Below, piece by piece: positions 15,845 through 24,589 of a stretch of DNA of 64,000 nt. The stretch comes from Deltaproteobacteria bacterium. GTDB taxonomy: Bacteria > Desulfobacterota > Desulfobacteria > Desulfobacterales > Desulfosarcinaceae. A program made the position numbers and the translations under genes. The notes below the pieces were generated by a model. The model worked only from the letters and a program-made list of their open reading frames with translations, made no database searches and was not told the DNA's origin. The stretch lies in assembly GCA_020444075.1 (NCBI GenBank), contig JAHLLR010000010.1, positions 1 to 64,000 on the forward strand, read 5' to 3'. Every line of letters begins with the position of its first letter. Positions within the stretch are counted from its first letter, which is position 1.

Positions 15845-16342
15845 ATGGAAAACAACAAAGATACCGGCCCCCACCGATTCAGCATGCCCGCATGGATCAG
15901 TTGCGCCCCGTTCGAGCACTTGCTGGGAATGGAAATTGTCAGGGCAGAGGCGGGCGAGGCGGTATTGCAGATGCCCTTTTACAGGGAGCTGGCTCAAGGA
16001 GCCGGTCTGATGCATGGCGGCGCACTGGTGAGCCTGGCCGACACCGCCGTGGTGATGGCCATCAAGAGCGTTCTGATGCCGGGAACCCACTTTGCCACCA
16101 TCGCCATGGAAAGCCGCTTTCTCCATCCCGTGAAAAAAGGCATCCTGTCGGCAACGGCAACCCTCGTCGAACGCAAGGGCGCCATCCTCAAAGGGAGCTG
16201 CGATATCCATGACGAAGCGGGCCGTACGGTAATGACCTTTACGTCTGTTTTTAAAATCGCCAAGGATGCGACGATCAAAGATATTCGTTTTGGAAAAGCT
16301 TCAGCGAATCGGCGCGATCAAGGTTCCCAGGATTTACGCTGA
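15845..16342 (+). CDS. PaaI-type hot-dog thioesterase
   Basis: 165 residues. HGGALVSLADTAVVMAIKS carries the HGG...D signature of the PaaI/YigI thioesterase family, and the preceding FEHLLGMEIVRAEAGEAVLQMPF and the later GTHFATIAMESRFLHPVKKG complete the fold. It probably hydrolyses acyl- or aroyl-CoA in the cytoplasm; substrate not determinable. Downstream of the AlaX-like gene, possibly co-transcribed, and convergent with the cyclopropane synthase gene. Confidence 0.87.
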   Translation: MENNKDTGPHRFSMPAWISCAPFEHLLGMEIVRAEAGEAVLQMPFYRELAQGAGLMHGGALVSLADTAVVMAIKSVLMPGTHFATIAMESRFLHPVKKGILSATATLVERKGAILKGSCDIHDEAGRTVMTFTSVFKIAKDATIKDIRFGKASANRRDQGSQDLR

Positions 16343-16380
16343 CCGGCTGTCGACCGGCCAAGAACAATCCTTTTAAGTGC

Positions 16381-17502
16381 CTACCTCACACTTTTATACC
16401 CGGGGCGGACTCCGTTTCTGGAAAAAACGATCTGCCACAGCTGGTTTCTGCGGGCGCGGAAGGAACCTGCGCAGGCCAGCAGATAGTAAGTCCACATGCG
16501 GAAAAACCGCCAGTCGTAGGCATGCTTAATACGGTTCCAGTTCTCCATGAAGTTGCGGTACCAGGCCAGCAGCGTGGGGTCATAATCCGGTCCGAAGCTG
16601 TGCCAGTCCTCCAGAACCAGCAGCTTTTCCGCCGCCGTTGAAATCTGCCGGCTGGATGGCAGCATGGAATTGGGGAAGATATATCTGGAAATCCAGGGGT
16701 CGCAGAACCTTACCGAGCGGTTGCCGGCGATGGTGTGCAGTAAAAACAGTCCATCGGGTGCCAGGCAGCGCCGGACCCGGCGCATGAAGGTGCGATAGCG
16801 GCCGGCCCCCACGTGTTCGAACATGCCTACCGACACGATGCGATCGAAGGTGCCTGACATGTTGCGATAATCTTCCAATTGGATGGTTACCGGCAGCCCT
16901 TCACAGCGTTGCCGGGCCAGTTTCACCTGCTCCTGAGAGACCGTGATGCCCACCACGTCGACACCATATCGTCTGGCCGCATAGGCGGCCAGGCCACCCC
17001 AGCCGCAGCCGATATCCAGGACACGCATGCCGGGTTGAAGGTCCAGCTTACGGCAGATCAAATCCATTTTGGATTCCTGGGCCGCATCGAGATCGCCGGC
17101 ATCCTTCCAGTAGGCGCAGGAGTAGTTCATCCATTTGTCCAGCATCAGTGAAAACAGCTCGTTGCCGATGTCGTAATGGTGTCTGCCGATGTCATATGCC
17201 CGGAAACGACTGGGGGAGCAGGTGACGGCCGCTTTTGCCCCGCACCACAGGGCCTTTAATGATTTTTTGGCCTTTTGGTCCAATCGGATTTGCAGGATTC
17301 GATCGAAAAACTGATCCAGTGCCCCGCAGTCCCACCAGCCGTCCATATAACTTTCTCCCAGGGCAACGGATCCGCCGGCAGCCAGCCGTTTATAAAAAAG
17401 GTCATTATGCACCCGGATATCCCAGGGCCGACTGCCATTGACGGTGATATCGGCGTATGCGAACAATTCCGGGACCAGTCGTTCGGGAGATGTTTTTTTC
17501 AT
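16381..17502 (-). CDS. cfa: Cyclopropane-fatty-acyl-phospholipid synthase
   Basis: 373 residues, close to E. coli Cfa (382). N-terminal domain has VALGESYMDGWWDC; the methyltransferase domain has HYDIGNELFSLMLD, YSCAYW, the SAM motif VLDIGCGWGGLAAYAA, GITVSQEQVKLARQRC, SVGMFEHVG and C-terminal FRMWTYYLLACAGSFRAR, all diagnostic. It transfers a methylene from SAM to cis double bonds of membrane phospholipid acyl chains at the inner membrane. Monocistronic. Confidence 0.95.
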   Translation of the reverse strand: MKKTSPERLVPELFAYADITVNGSRPWDIRVHNDLFYKRLAAGGSVALGESYMDGWWDCGALDQFFDRILQIRLDQKAKKSLKALWCGAKAAVTCSPSRFRAYDIGRHHYDIGNELFSLMLDKWMNYSCAYWKDAGDLDAAQESKMDLICRKLDLQPGMRVLDIGCGWGGLAAYAARRYGVDVVGITVSQEQVKLARQRCEGLPVTIQLEDYRNMSGTFDRIVSVGMFEHVGAGRYRTFMRRVRRCLAPDGLFLLHTIAGNRSVRFCDPWISRYIFPNSMLPSSRQISTAAEKLLVLEDWHSFGPDYDPTLLAWYRNFMENWNRIKHAYDWRFFRMWTYYLLACAGSFRARRNQLWQIVFSRNGVRPGYKSVR

Positions 17503-17908
17503 GATCCGGCCTCCTCTGTTCGGGTTGTTCTTGCACAGCGGCTTTTTTTGAAAGCAACCTATCGGCAGCCTATGGGTATTTATGGATCGCGAGGAGGGCG
17601 GTCAACGAATCCGGATAAATGAGAAGTGATCGTATGCAGGCCATTCAGCAGGTGCGGGTCATCATCCGAGGCTTTCCGAGTTTATGTCCAATAATAGCAC
17701 AGCCAATCGATTTGAAAAAGGGCAAAAGCAGAGGGGATGGTCGAGGGAGTGAAGCCTCCCGGTGTCCACCGGGGGTCATTCACAGCAGGGATGACAACCG
17801 TTTCCCCGTTCGCTCGGTAACCGCGTTTCAGGGGATGGGGAAGGCGATCACTTCTGCCGTCCGGAAATTGCGGAATCGCTTGAGGAAAAGTCCCATCAAC
17901 CTATTATT
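17503..17908. other. Intergenic region with one copy of a dispersed repeat
   Basis: No credible gene. Around 17790-17855 the sequence GATGACAACCGTTTCC...GTTCGCTCGGTAACC resembles the reverse complement of the segment near 36873-36942, so both look like copies of a dispersed non-coding repeat. Confidence 0.4.
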
Positions 17909-18832
17909 TCAACCCCCGCTGCGGCCCTCGATGACTTTGATGATCCGCAGCAGGGTTTCGTTTACGGGTGTGGGCACATGATATTCTTTTCCCAGGGCCA
18001 CCACTTTCCCGGCAAAGATCTCCACTTCTGTTTTTCTGCCGGCTTCCATATCCTGGAGCATGGAGGTTTTTCCCGTCGGTGATAGGCGGGTAAAAATGCG
18101 ATCCCATTCGTCGAGGTCTTTTTCGGTCAGGCCGATGCCGGCTTTTTCGGCAAGGGCAATCACTTCCTCCATCAGCGACCGCATCAGCGACCGGGCCTCG
18201 GGCGACGATTGCAGGAGACCATATGGGGCGCGCAGTACTGCCGAAGCCTGGTTGATGCCCACGTTGATCATGAATTTCCACCACATGGCGCGCATGATGT
18301 CCGCCGGGACCTCGCTGGGAATTCCCGCGCGGTCCAACGCTTCCTGAATACGCGCCAACCCGGGGCCGCTGCCGTCATCCTTCACCGGACCAAAAATGAT
18401 TTTTCCGGGATTGGCATAGGTGAAGCGATCGTTCTCACGCATGGCATCGATACCCACGGCGACAGCGTAGACCAGCTTGTCCATGCCGCAGGCGGCCCCG
18501 ATGGTCTGCTCGCTCTCCAGCCCGTTCATCACCGACAGGATGGCCGTTTCCTTGCCCGCCAGCGCGGTGATGTCGCTGACGGCGCCGGCCAGATCGTGGT
18601 GTTTCAAGGCGACAAGAATCAGGTCCGCCGGCTCGGAAACCTTGTCCGGGTGAACTACGGGGACGTTGTACAGCCTATCATTTACAGTGAGGGTTTTGTT
18701 CTTCAGGCGCTCATAGCGCTCACCCCTTGCCACGAAGGATACGGAAAATCCGGCGGCATCGGTGAACATGGCCGCATAGGCCGCCCCCATGGCACCGGCT
18801 CCAACAATTGATATTTTTTGAATTATTGTCAT
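17909..18832 (-). CDS. panE: 2-dehydropantoate 2-reductase (ketopantoate reductase family)
   Basis: 307 residues. N-terminal NAD(P)-binding motif ISIVGAGAMGAAYAAMF, then VALKHHDLAGAV and NGLESEQTIGAACG; the C-terminal domain has WWKFMINVGINQASAVL, where the Lys/Asn pair matches the catalytic and binding residues of ApbA/PanE, and TEVEIFAGKVVALGKEYHVPTPVN. It should reduce ketopantoate to pantoate for CoA synthesis, although many paralogues act on other 2-oxo acids. Monocistronic; an inverted-repeat element lies upstream. Confidence 0.9.
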   Translation of the reverse strand: MTIIQKISIVGAGAMGAAYAAMFTDAAGFSVSFVARGERYERLKNKTLTVNDRLYNVPVVHPDKVSEPADLILVALKHHDLAGAVSDITALAGKETAILSVMNGLESEQTIGAACGMDKLVYAVAVGIDAMRENDRFTYANPGKIIFGPVKDDGSGPGLARIQEALDRAGIPSEVPADIMRAMWWKFMINVGINQASAVLRAPYGLLQSSPEARSLMRSLMEEVIALAEKAGIGLTEKDLDEWDRIFTRLSPTGKTSMLQDMEAGRKTEVEIFAGKVVALGKEYHVPTPVNETLLRIIKVIEGRSGG

Positions 18833-19288
18833 GGTTTATGCTCCTTTCAGATTACCTGCATTGTCATGGAGGTTCGGCCTAAAAATTTGCAGCAGGCAAA
18901 ATTGACGGGTTCGTAAAAAGTCCGATATCTGCGTTACGCTTCATCCCTCGTCACTGCGGCGTACAATAAGTTCGCCTCATTTCTCGGGATTCGCAAGCCT
19001 TGCTCTCGAACTTTTTACGAACCCGTCGGAAATTCGACTTTTTACGCCTTCATCAAAATTGTTTCGGCACCATTTAGCTTTACAACCTGTCAGATAGGTT
19101 TCCAGCGATGCACTCCAGCCTCGCTTAAAAATACATCAGTTTCTATATGTTACCTGTGGTACCGATTTTGCTTTTGATCTTTTCGTAAGGAAGGGTCGGC
19201 CGGTTCAATTCACCGGTCGGCTGCATTGAACCGGATTTGCCGCGCCATACCTTTAATCCACATGGAAAACACCGGAAAGGAGACATCC
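18833..19288. other. Intergenic region holding an inverted-repeat element
   Basis: 456 bases without a gene apart from the repeat annotated at 18904-19027 and a partial related copy just after it (about 19031-19053). Confidence 0.4.
18904..19027. repeat. 124-base palindromic element with perfect 18-base terminal inverted repeats
   Basis: Left end GACGGGTTCGTAAAAAGT (18904-18921) is the exact reverse complement of the right end (19010-19027). No coding capacity. Immediately after it, CGACTTTTTACG...TTCATCAA (19031-19053) repeats the inner part of the right end, and a similar sequence occurs at 38471-38490. It looks like a miniature non-autonomous mobile or REP-like element. Confidence 0.7.
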
Positions 19289-19504
19289 ATGATCCTGTCA
19301 CCCTGCAGAGATTGTTTGAACAACCAAATGGATAAAAATTTTTGCTCGGGTTCCTGTGTTCTGTTGAGCCGGTTGCAGATGGTTCAGGCCAGCCGAATGG
19401 AACCGCAATCATCGTCCGCCGTGGATGCCGGAGATGAGGATCGCTACCGGTTGATGAATATTTATGACTTCAGCAGGCACCGTCTGGATGGTCTCAGTCT
19501 ATAG
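19289..19504 (+). CDS. Small cysteine-rich protein, putative zinc-binding
   Basis: 71 residues from ATG 19289, with GGAAAGGAG about seven bases upstream. Four cysteines near the N-terminus (C6, C9, C19, C23 in CRDCLNNQMDKNFCSGSC) could bind zinc or a metal cluster; the C-terminal half is polar and ends with RYRLMNIYDFSRHRLDGLSL. The N-terminal pattern with a Lys between the Cys pairs occurs in other small proteins of this group of bacteria, as I recall. Function unknown. Confidence 0.6.
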   Translation: MILSPCRDCLNNQMDKNFCSGSCVLLSRLQMVQASRMEPQSSSAVDAGDEDRYRLMNIYDFSRHRLDGLSL

Positions 19505-19656
19505 CCAATCGCCCTATCAGTCATGCCGTTTGCCGGAAGGCGGTAACTACACCGCGGGCCCCTGATCATTCCAGAGACGGATCTTCTCCTATATGCCGGA
19601 AAATTCTTTATCTTTTCAAGGTGATCGGAAAGGTCGAGGCGGTCAGTCACCGAAAA

Positions 19657-20094
19657 TCACCGGACAACCAGCCAGGTTCCCAGCAGCATCAACCCGATTC
19701 CGGAGAGGCGGTAGAGGTCGAGGGGCTTCAGATCCGCACCGAGAATGCCAAAATGATCGATAACGGCGCCGCTGACAAACTGGGCCGCAATGATGATCGT
19801 CATCGCCGACACCAGCCCCAGGCGTGCGGTGCCGTATCCGATGGTGCCGACGATCACCAGGCCCAGCGCTCCGGCGGACAGCGCATACCAGGGCACCCCC
19901 TGCCAGGCAGCCAGGTTGGCTCCCCGGCTCACCAGCATGGCCAGGCCGATCAGCAGCCCTCCGCCCCCATAGGTGATGAATACGCTTTCCAGCGTGCCGA
20001 TCTGTTTATCCATCAGCGCCATGAACTGAGCCTGGAGGGTTACCGCAATGCCGCCGATGGCCGCGATGATGATCAGGGGTATCGGTGTGCCCAA
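19657..20094 (-). CDS. DMT-superfamily membrane protein (DUF606/YdcZ family)
   Basis: 145 residues from a TTG at 20094, preceded by GAAAGGAAA; this gives the usual family length, whereas the upstream ATG at 20238 adds 48 charged residues not expected in the family. Four to five hydrophobic helices: PIPLIIIAAIGGIAVTLQAQF, VFITYGGGGLLIGLAMLV, WYALSAGALGLVIVGTIGYG, GLVSAMTIIIAAQFVSGAVID and LSGIGLMLLGTWLVV. Family members are inner-membrane drug/metabolite exporters acting as dimers. Substrate unknown. Monocistronic. Confidence 0.82.
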   Translation of the reverse strand: MGTPIPLIIIAAIGGIAVTLQAQFMALMDKQIGTLESVFITYGGGGLLIGLAMLVSRGANLAAWQGVPWYALSAGALGLVIVGTIGYGTARLGLVSAMTIIIAAQFVSGAVIDHFGILGADLKPLDLYRLSGIGLMLLGTWLVVR

Positions 20095-20479
20095 TGAGGG
20101 TTTCCTTTCTGTTTCAACAAGGATGTTGAAAAACAATTGCGCTTGGCCATACGGTTTGTTCCTAATGTTTTGACGAATGGTTGTGATTAGCCGCATCGGC
20201 GAAAAATGGCAAGGCCGGCGTTTCTTTTTTCCCGCCACCCCCTGGAAAAGGACTGCGCAGCGGGGACATGGCGGTCTTTTCTCCGTATTCCTCCGCGCAC
20301 CTTTTCAGCCCCGTTCCCGGCCTGATTTGAAATTCCAGAGTGAGGCCTTATCTTTCTCTATCTTTTGTTAACGGTAGTTTTAAAGAGGCATGTTTTAAGT
20401 GCGAAGATAAGTCCTGCTTTCAGGTATAAGCCCGATGAGCACTCTCACAGGCCTTCAAATTTTGGGAGACATTACCACC
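20095..20479. other. Divergent intergenic region upstream of the YbbA-like gene
   Basis: 385 bases, no credible gene. Should contain promoters for the YdcZ-like gene and the ybbA-ybbP-tesA set; no clear operator noticed. Confidence 0.35.
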
Positions 20480-21145
20480 ATGCCATTGCTGGAAGCGCGA
20501 CACATTTCCAAAACCTATACCGTGGATCACCGCGCCATCACCGTGCTGGAAAAGGTTTCCTTGTCTGCCGAAAAGGGGGAATTCATTGTCATCGCCGGCA
20601 GCAGCGGCAGCGGCAAAACCACTCTGTTGACGCTGCTTTCCGGACTGGATCATCCCACGTCGGGTCAGGTATTCATCGACGGCAGTGATATCACCGACGC
20701 CTCCGAAGAGGCGTTGGCGCCACTGCGCAACCGAACCATCGGTTTCGTGTTTCAATCCTTTCACCTGGTGCCGTCCATGACCGCCAAGGAGAATATCATG
20801 TTTCCGGCCGAGCTGATGGGTGATCCTGACGCGGAAGTGCGTGCCGGGCGGCTGCTGGCCCGGGTAGGTTTGTCGGCCCGGGCGGACAATCTGCCCAGCC
20901 AGCTCTCCGGGGGCGAAAAGCAGCGCATCGCCCTTTGCCGAGCCCTGATCAACCGGCCCAAGCTGCTTTTTGCCGACGAACCCACCGGCAATCTGGATTC
21001 GGAGAACGGCAAGATCGTGCTCGCCCAGCTCATCGACCTGAAAAACGAACACGGGGCCACCCTGGTGCTGGTGACCCACAATCCGGAAATCGCCCGGGCC
21101 GCCGACCGGGTGATCTCCCTTAAAGATGGACACCTGACAGGATAA
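20480..21145 (+). CDS. ybbA: ABC transporter ATP-binding protein, YbbA-like
   Basis: 221 residues from ATG 20480 (GGGAG upstream); an earlier ATG at 20435 adds 15 residues without family match. Walker A GSSGSGKTT, Q-loop FVFQSFHLVPSMT, signature LSGGEKQRI, Walker B LLFADEPTGNLD and switch LVTHN are intact. Belongs to the LolD/MacB/YbbA clade. It pairs with the large permease that starts 6 bases after its stop, and with a TesA-type esterase further down, reproducing the ybbA-ybbP-tesA association known from E. coli. Confidence 0.9.
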   Translation: MPLLEARHISKTYTVDHRAITVLEKVSLSAEKGEFIVIAGSSGSGKTTLLTLLSGLDHPTSGQVFIDGSDITDASEEALAPLRNRTIGFVFQSFHLVPSMTAKENIMFPAELMGDPDAEVRAGRLLARVGLSARADNLPSQLSGGEKQRIALCRALINRPKLLFADEPTGNLDSENGKIVLAQLIDLKNEHGATLVLVTHNPEIARAADRVISLKDGHLTG

Positions 21146-21151
21146 CCGCCC

Positions 21152-23647
21152 ATGCGTCATATGCCGACAATTCTTCGCCAGGTGCGTCGCTCATCCAGGC
21201 AGGCCGGCCTGTTCGTACTTTGCGTGGCCCTTTCGCTGACCACCCTGACCGCCTTTTCCGGGTTCTCCAGAAGCGTGGGCCGCGCCCTGCTCGATGACGC
21301 CCGCTCTCTGCACGCCGCCGACATTATCATCAAATCCTACGACCCCATCTCCGCCCCGCTGAATCAGGCCATTGATCAACTGGCAGAACAGGGCCGGATC
21401 GTGCGGGCCAATGTTCACGAATTCTACAGTGTGGTGCGGGCGCCTGACGAAAAGGCATCCGTGCTCGCCAGGCTGAAAGTGGTGCAACCGGGCTACCCCT
21501 TTTACGGCCAGGTCGTTTTGAAATCGGGTCGCCCCTTCAGGCAGGTGCTTGTCCCCGGGGGCTGCATTGTGGAGCAGACCCTGCTGGATCGCACCGGCCT
21601 GAAGGTGGCAGACCGGTTAAAAGTTGGCTACACCACCTTGACGATTGACGACGTGGTTACCGTCGAACCGGATCGCCCCCTGGATCTGTTTGCCTTCGGC
21701 CCACGGGTCTTCATCCACCATGCAGACCTGGACGCCCTGGGCCTGATGGCCACCGGCAGCCGCATCCGCCGCGTGGTGCTGCTCAAGGTCATGGACCCGC
21801 TTCAGGTGGATGCCATTGCCGCCCGCTTGAAACAGGCATCCCCGTTCGATGGCGAAGAGATCGACACCTACCTTACCGCCGGATCCGTGGTTAAACGGTT
21901 CCTGGACAATTTCCTTTTCTTCCTGAAACTGGTGGGGCTTTTCATCCTGATCGTTTCCGGGCTGGGCATTCAGAGCACCCTCACGGCCCTGTTCAACGAA
22001 AAGCAGAATACCATTGCCGTGATGAAAACCCTGGGCGCTACCGGCCGGTTCATCACCACCCATTTCATGCTCATGGTCTTTATGCTGGGGGCCGCGGGAA
22101 CCGGCGCGGGCATCCTGGCCGGTGCGGCGGTCCAGGGCCTCCTGGCCTGGATGCTGGGCCCCTTATTGCCCGGGCGCCTGGGCTGGGCCATTTCCTGGAT
22201 CGGGGTGGCCGAGGCCCTCATGCTGGGATTTACCGTGGTCGCCCTGTTTTCGTTCCTGCCCCTTTACCGGCTCAGGGAGACGCGTCCGGTGGTCGTCTTC
22301 AACCGCCTGCCGTCCGTCGGCACCACACGCTGGCCCTATTTTCTCTCCGGCCTGCTGGTCCTGCTCTTTTTTCTCGCCCTGGTGCTGTGGCACATGCGCG
22401 ATATCCGCTTTGGCTTCTATTTCGTGGGCGCCGTCACCGGCCTGATCCTGGCCGCGGCCCTGCTGGCCCAACTGGCCCTGTGGACGATAAAACGGCGGCC
22501 TGTTCGTCATCTGGCCCTGCGCCAGGCCATCAAGGGGTTGTTTCGACGGGGCAATGATACCCGTGCCATCATGATTACCCTGACCGCCTCACTGGCCATG
22601 ATCTTCGGGGACCACCTCATTGAAAAGAACCTGAATGCCACCTTTGTTCAGTCCTTCCCCGCCGATTCGCCCAACGCCTTTTTTGTGGACATCCAGCCCG
22701 ACCAGACCGATGCGTTTTCAGCCGCTATCGGTCGCCCGGTTCAATTTTACCCCATCGTGCGGGCCCGGATTACGGCGGTCAACGGCGAGGCTATCGACCG
22801 CAGCCGGGAAGGCAGGCCGCGGCGCGACAATCTGTCGCGGGTTTTCAACCTGACCTACCGGGAGGCGCTGCTGGACGACGAAACCCTGATCGACGGCGAC
22901 ACCCTTTTCCGAAAGGACTGGACCGAACCCCAGGTGTCGGTCATGGATACGGTGGTGGAGATGCGGGAGATGAAAATCGGCGACCGCATCAGCTTCAGGA
23001 TCCAGGGAGTGCCTTTGACCGCGCGTATCTCCAGCGTGCGAACCCGCGACAGCCGTTCCTTGAGCCCGTTCTTTTACTTCGTCTTCCCGGATGCGGTGCT
23101 GGAGCAGGCCCCGCATACCCTGTTTGCCGCCATGACGGTGGCTCCCGGGCAGGTGGGGCCGCTGCAAACGTCGATCGTCTCCCGGTTTCCCAACATCAGC
23201 GTCATCGATATGTCCCAGACCATCGGCATCCTGGCCCGGCTGATGGCCCGCCTGTCTCGGATCGTGCGCGTTTTCAGCCTCTTCAGCATTGCGGCCGGCA
23301 TCCTGATCCTGGTGAGTGCGGTCTTCGCCACCCGGGCCGAGCGGACGGTGGAGTCGGTTTACTACAAGATCCTGGGGGCCGACAGGCGGTTCGTCTTCAC
23401 CGTTTTCGCCCTGGAAAACATGCTGGTCGGCCTGCTCAGCAGCGCCCTTGCCCTGATCATGGCCCAGGCAGGCGCATACTGGGTGTGTATGGTAAAATTC
23501 GATATCGGCTACCGACCGTTTTTATCGGTGTCGCTGGTGATGGTGGCCACCACCGTGGCGCTGGTGGTCTCGGTGGGAATGACCGCCTCGCGGTCGATCA
23601 TGGCCAAAAAACCGGTGGTATATCTCAGGGAGCAGCAAAATGAATAA
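21152..23647 (+). CDS. ybbP: ABC transporter permease, YbbP-like (two FtsX domains)
   Basis: 831 residues. N-terminal membrane helix (about 18-38), a periplasmic domain, a first FtsX domain (about 245-400, VGLFILIVSGLGIQSTLTALFNEKQNTIAVMKTLGAT), two additional central helices (about 400-445), a second periplasmic domain and a second FtsX domain (about 695-825, FSLFSIAAGILILVSAVFATRAER and YYKILGADRRF). This is the ten-helix YbbP arrangement. The complex is thought to work on lipids or hydrophobic envelope compounds by mechanotransmission. Almost contiguous with the ATPase gene. Confidence 0.9.
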   Translation: MRHMPTILRQVRRSSRQAGLFVLCVALSLTTLTAFSGFSRSVGRALLDDARSLHAADIIIKSYDPISAPLNQAIDQLAEQGRIVRANVHEFYSVVRAPDEKASVLARLKVVQPGYPFYGQVVLKSGRPFRQVLVPGGCIVEQTLLDRTGLKVADRLKVGYTTLTIDDVVTVEPDRPLDLFAFGPRVFIHHADLDALGLMATGSRIRRVVLLKVMDPLQVDAIAARLKQASPFDGEEIDTYLTAGSVVKRFLDNFLFFLKLVGLFILIVSGLGIQSTLTALFNEKQNTIAVMKTLGATGRFITTHFMLMVFMLGAAGTGAGILAGAAVQGLLAWMLGPLLPGRLGWAISWIGVAEALMLGFTVVALFSFLPLYRLRETRPVVVFNRLPSVGTTRWPYFLSGLLVLLFFLALVLWHMRDIRFGFYFVGAVTGLILAAALLAQLALWTIKRRPVRHLALRQAIKGLFRRGNDTRAIMITLTASLAMIFGDHLIEKNLNATFVQSFPADSPNAFFVDIQPDQTDAFSAAIGRPVQFYPIVRARITAVNGEAIDRSREGRPRRDNLSRVFNLTYREALLDDETLIDGDTLFRKDWTEPQVSVMDTVVEMREMKIGDRISFRIQGVPLTARISSVRTRDSRSLSPFFYFVFPDAVLEQAPHTLFAAMTVAPGQVGPLQTSIVSRFPNISVIDMSQTIGILARLMARLSRIVRVFSLFSIAAGILILVSAVFATRAERTVESVYYKILGADRRFVFTVFALENMLVGLLSSALALIMAQAGAYWVCMVKFDIGYRPFLSVSLVMVATTVALVVSVGMTASRSIMAKKPVVYLREQQNE

Positions 23648-23702
23648 ATACGGATCACAAAAAGGTTTTTTGAGATAGTTTTTTTTCTGACAGGTTATAA
23701 TT

Positions 23703-24428
23703 ATGAAAAACGGAATAACGGTTCCGGCATCTCATCTGCGATACGGGTCAAGGCTGAGGGCAGTATTTGTCCTGCTGTTGGTCGGCCTGATGGTCTCCGG
23801 CTGCAGCCAGGAGCCGCCGGCTGAAAAAGCCGTCGTGGCGGCCCAACCGCCTGCCCCGGCCTACGAGGGCACGATTGTGGCTGTGGGAGACAGCCTGACC
23901 GCCGGGCTGGGCGTTCCCGAAGATCAGGCCTATCCCGCCCAGCTGGCCCGCCGGCTGCAGGCCGATGGGCGCAACTATCAGGTGATCAATGCCGGGGTGA
24001 GCGGCGAGACCAGCAGCGGCGCCCTTTCGCGTATCGGGTGGATCCTGTCCAGCCTGTCGCCGGACATCGTCATCCTGGAAACCGGCGCCAATGACGGCCT
24101 GCGGGGCCTGGATCCCGATCTGCTGAAAGCCAACCTGGACCGGCTCGTCAGCCAGTTAACGGCCCGCAACATCCAGGTCATCCTGGCCGGCATGCTCATG
24201 CTGCCCAATCTCGGCCCGGACTACACCCGGGCTTTTTCCGAGATCTATCCGGAAATCGCCGAGAAGCATGGGGTCATCTTTATTCCCTTTTTTCTCGAAG
24301 GCGTGGCCGGAAACCCGCAACTCAACCAGCCGGACAACCTGCACCCCACGGCTGACGGCTATGCCCGTATCGTGGAGACGGTCTATCCGTATGTCGTCAC
24401 GGCCATTGAACGGCACAAGGCCATGTAA
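23703..24428 (+). CDS. tesA: SGNH/GDSL arylesterase/lysophospholipase (TesA-like), lipoprotein
   Basis: 241 residues. Lipoprotein signal ending at VSGC (Cys34), Pro/Ala-rich spacer, then the SGNH hydrolase: GDSLTAG (62-68; nucleophile Ser64), the Gly block NAGVSGETSSG, GANDGLRG (Asn block) and DNLHPTADGY with catalytic Asp and His. TesA-type enzymes hydrolyse acyl thioesters, lysophospholipids and aryl esters in the periplasm; here a lipid anchor is predicted instead of a free periplasmic form. 55 bases after ybbP, so probably the same transcript. Confidence 0.93.
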   Translation: MKNGITVPASHLRYGSRLRAVFVLLLVGLMVSGCSQEPPAEKAVVAAQPPAPAYEGTIVAVGDSLTAGLGVPEDQAYPAQLARRLQADGRNYQVINAGVSGETSSGALSRIGWILSSLSPDIVILETGANDGLRGLDPDLLKANLDRLVSQLTARNIQVILAGMLMLPNLGPDYTRAFSEIYPEIAEKHGVIFIPFFLEGVAGNPQLNQPDNLHPTADGYARIVETVYPYVVTAIERHKAM

Positions 24429-24589
24429 ACAGGCCTTGCCCGGCGATACGCGGCATCCCGCCGGAGGCAAAACGGCGCCGGATGGCGGATTGTTTCCGGC
24501 ATACGAAAGGTTTTTCATCTTCGGCGAAATGTGATACAGCATGCCTCCTGTTTAACCCATAGACCCTCGCACAAGGAGATCCATCGTTC

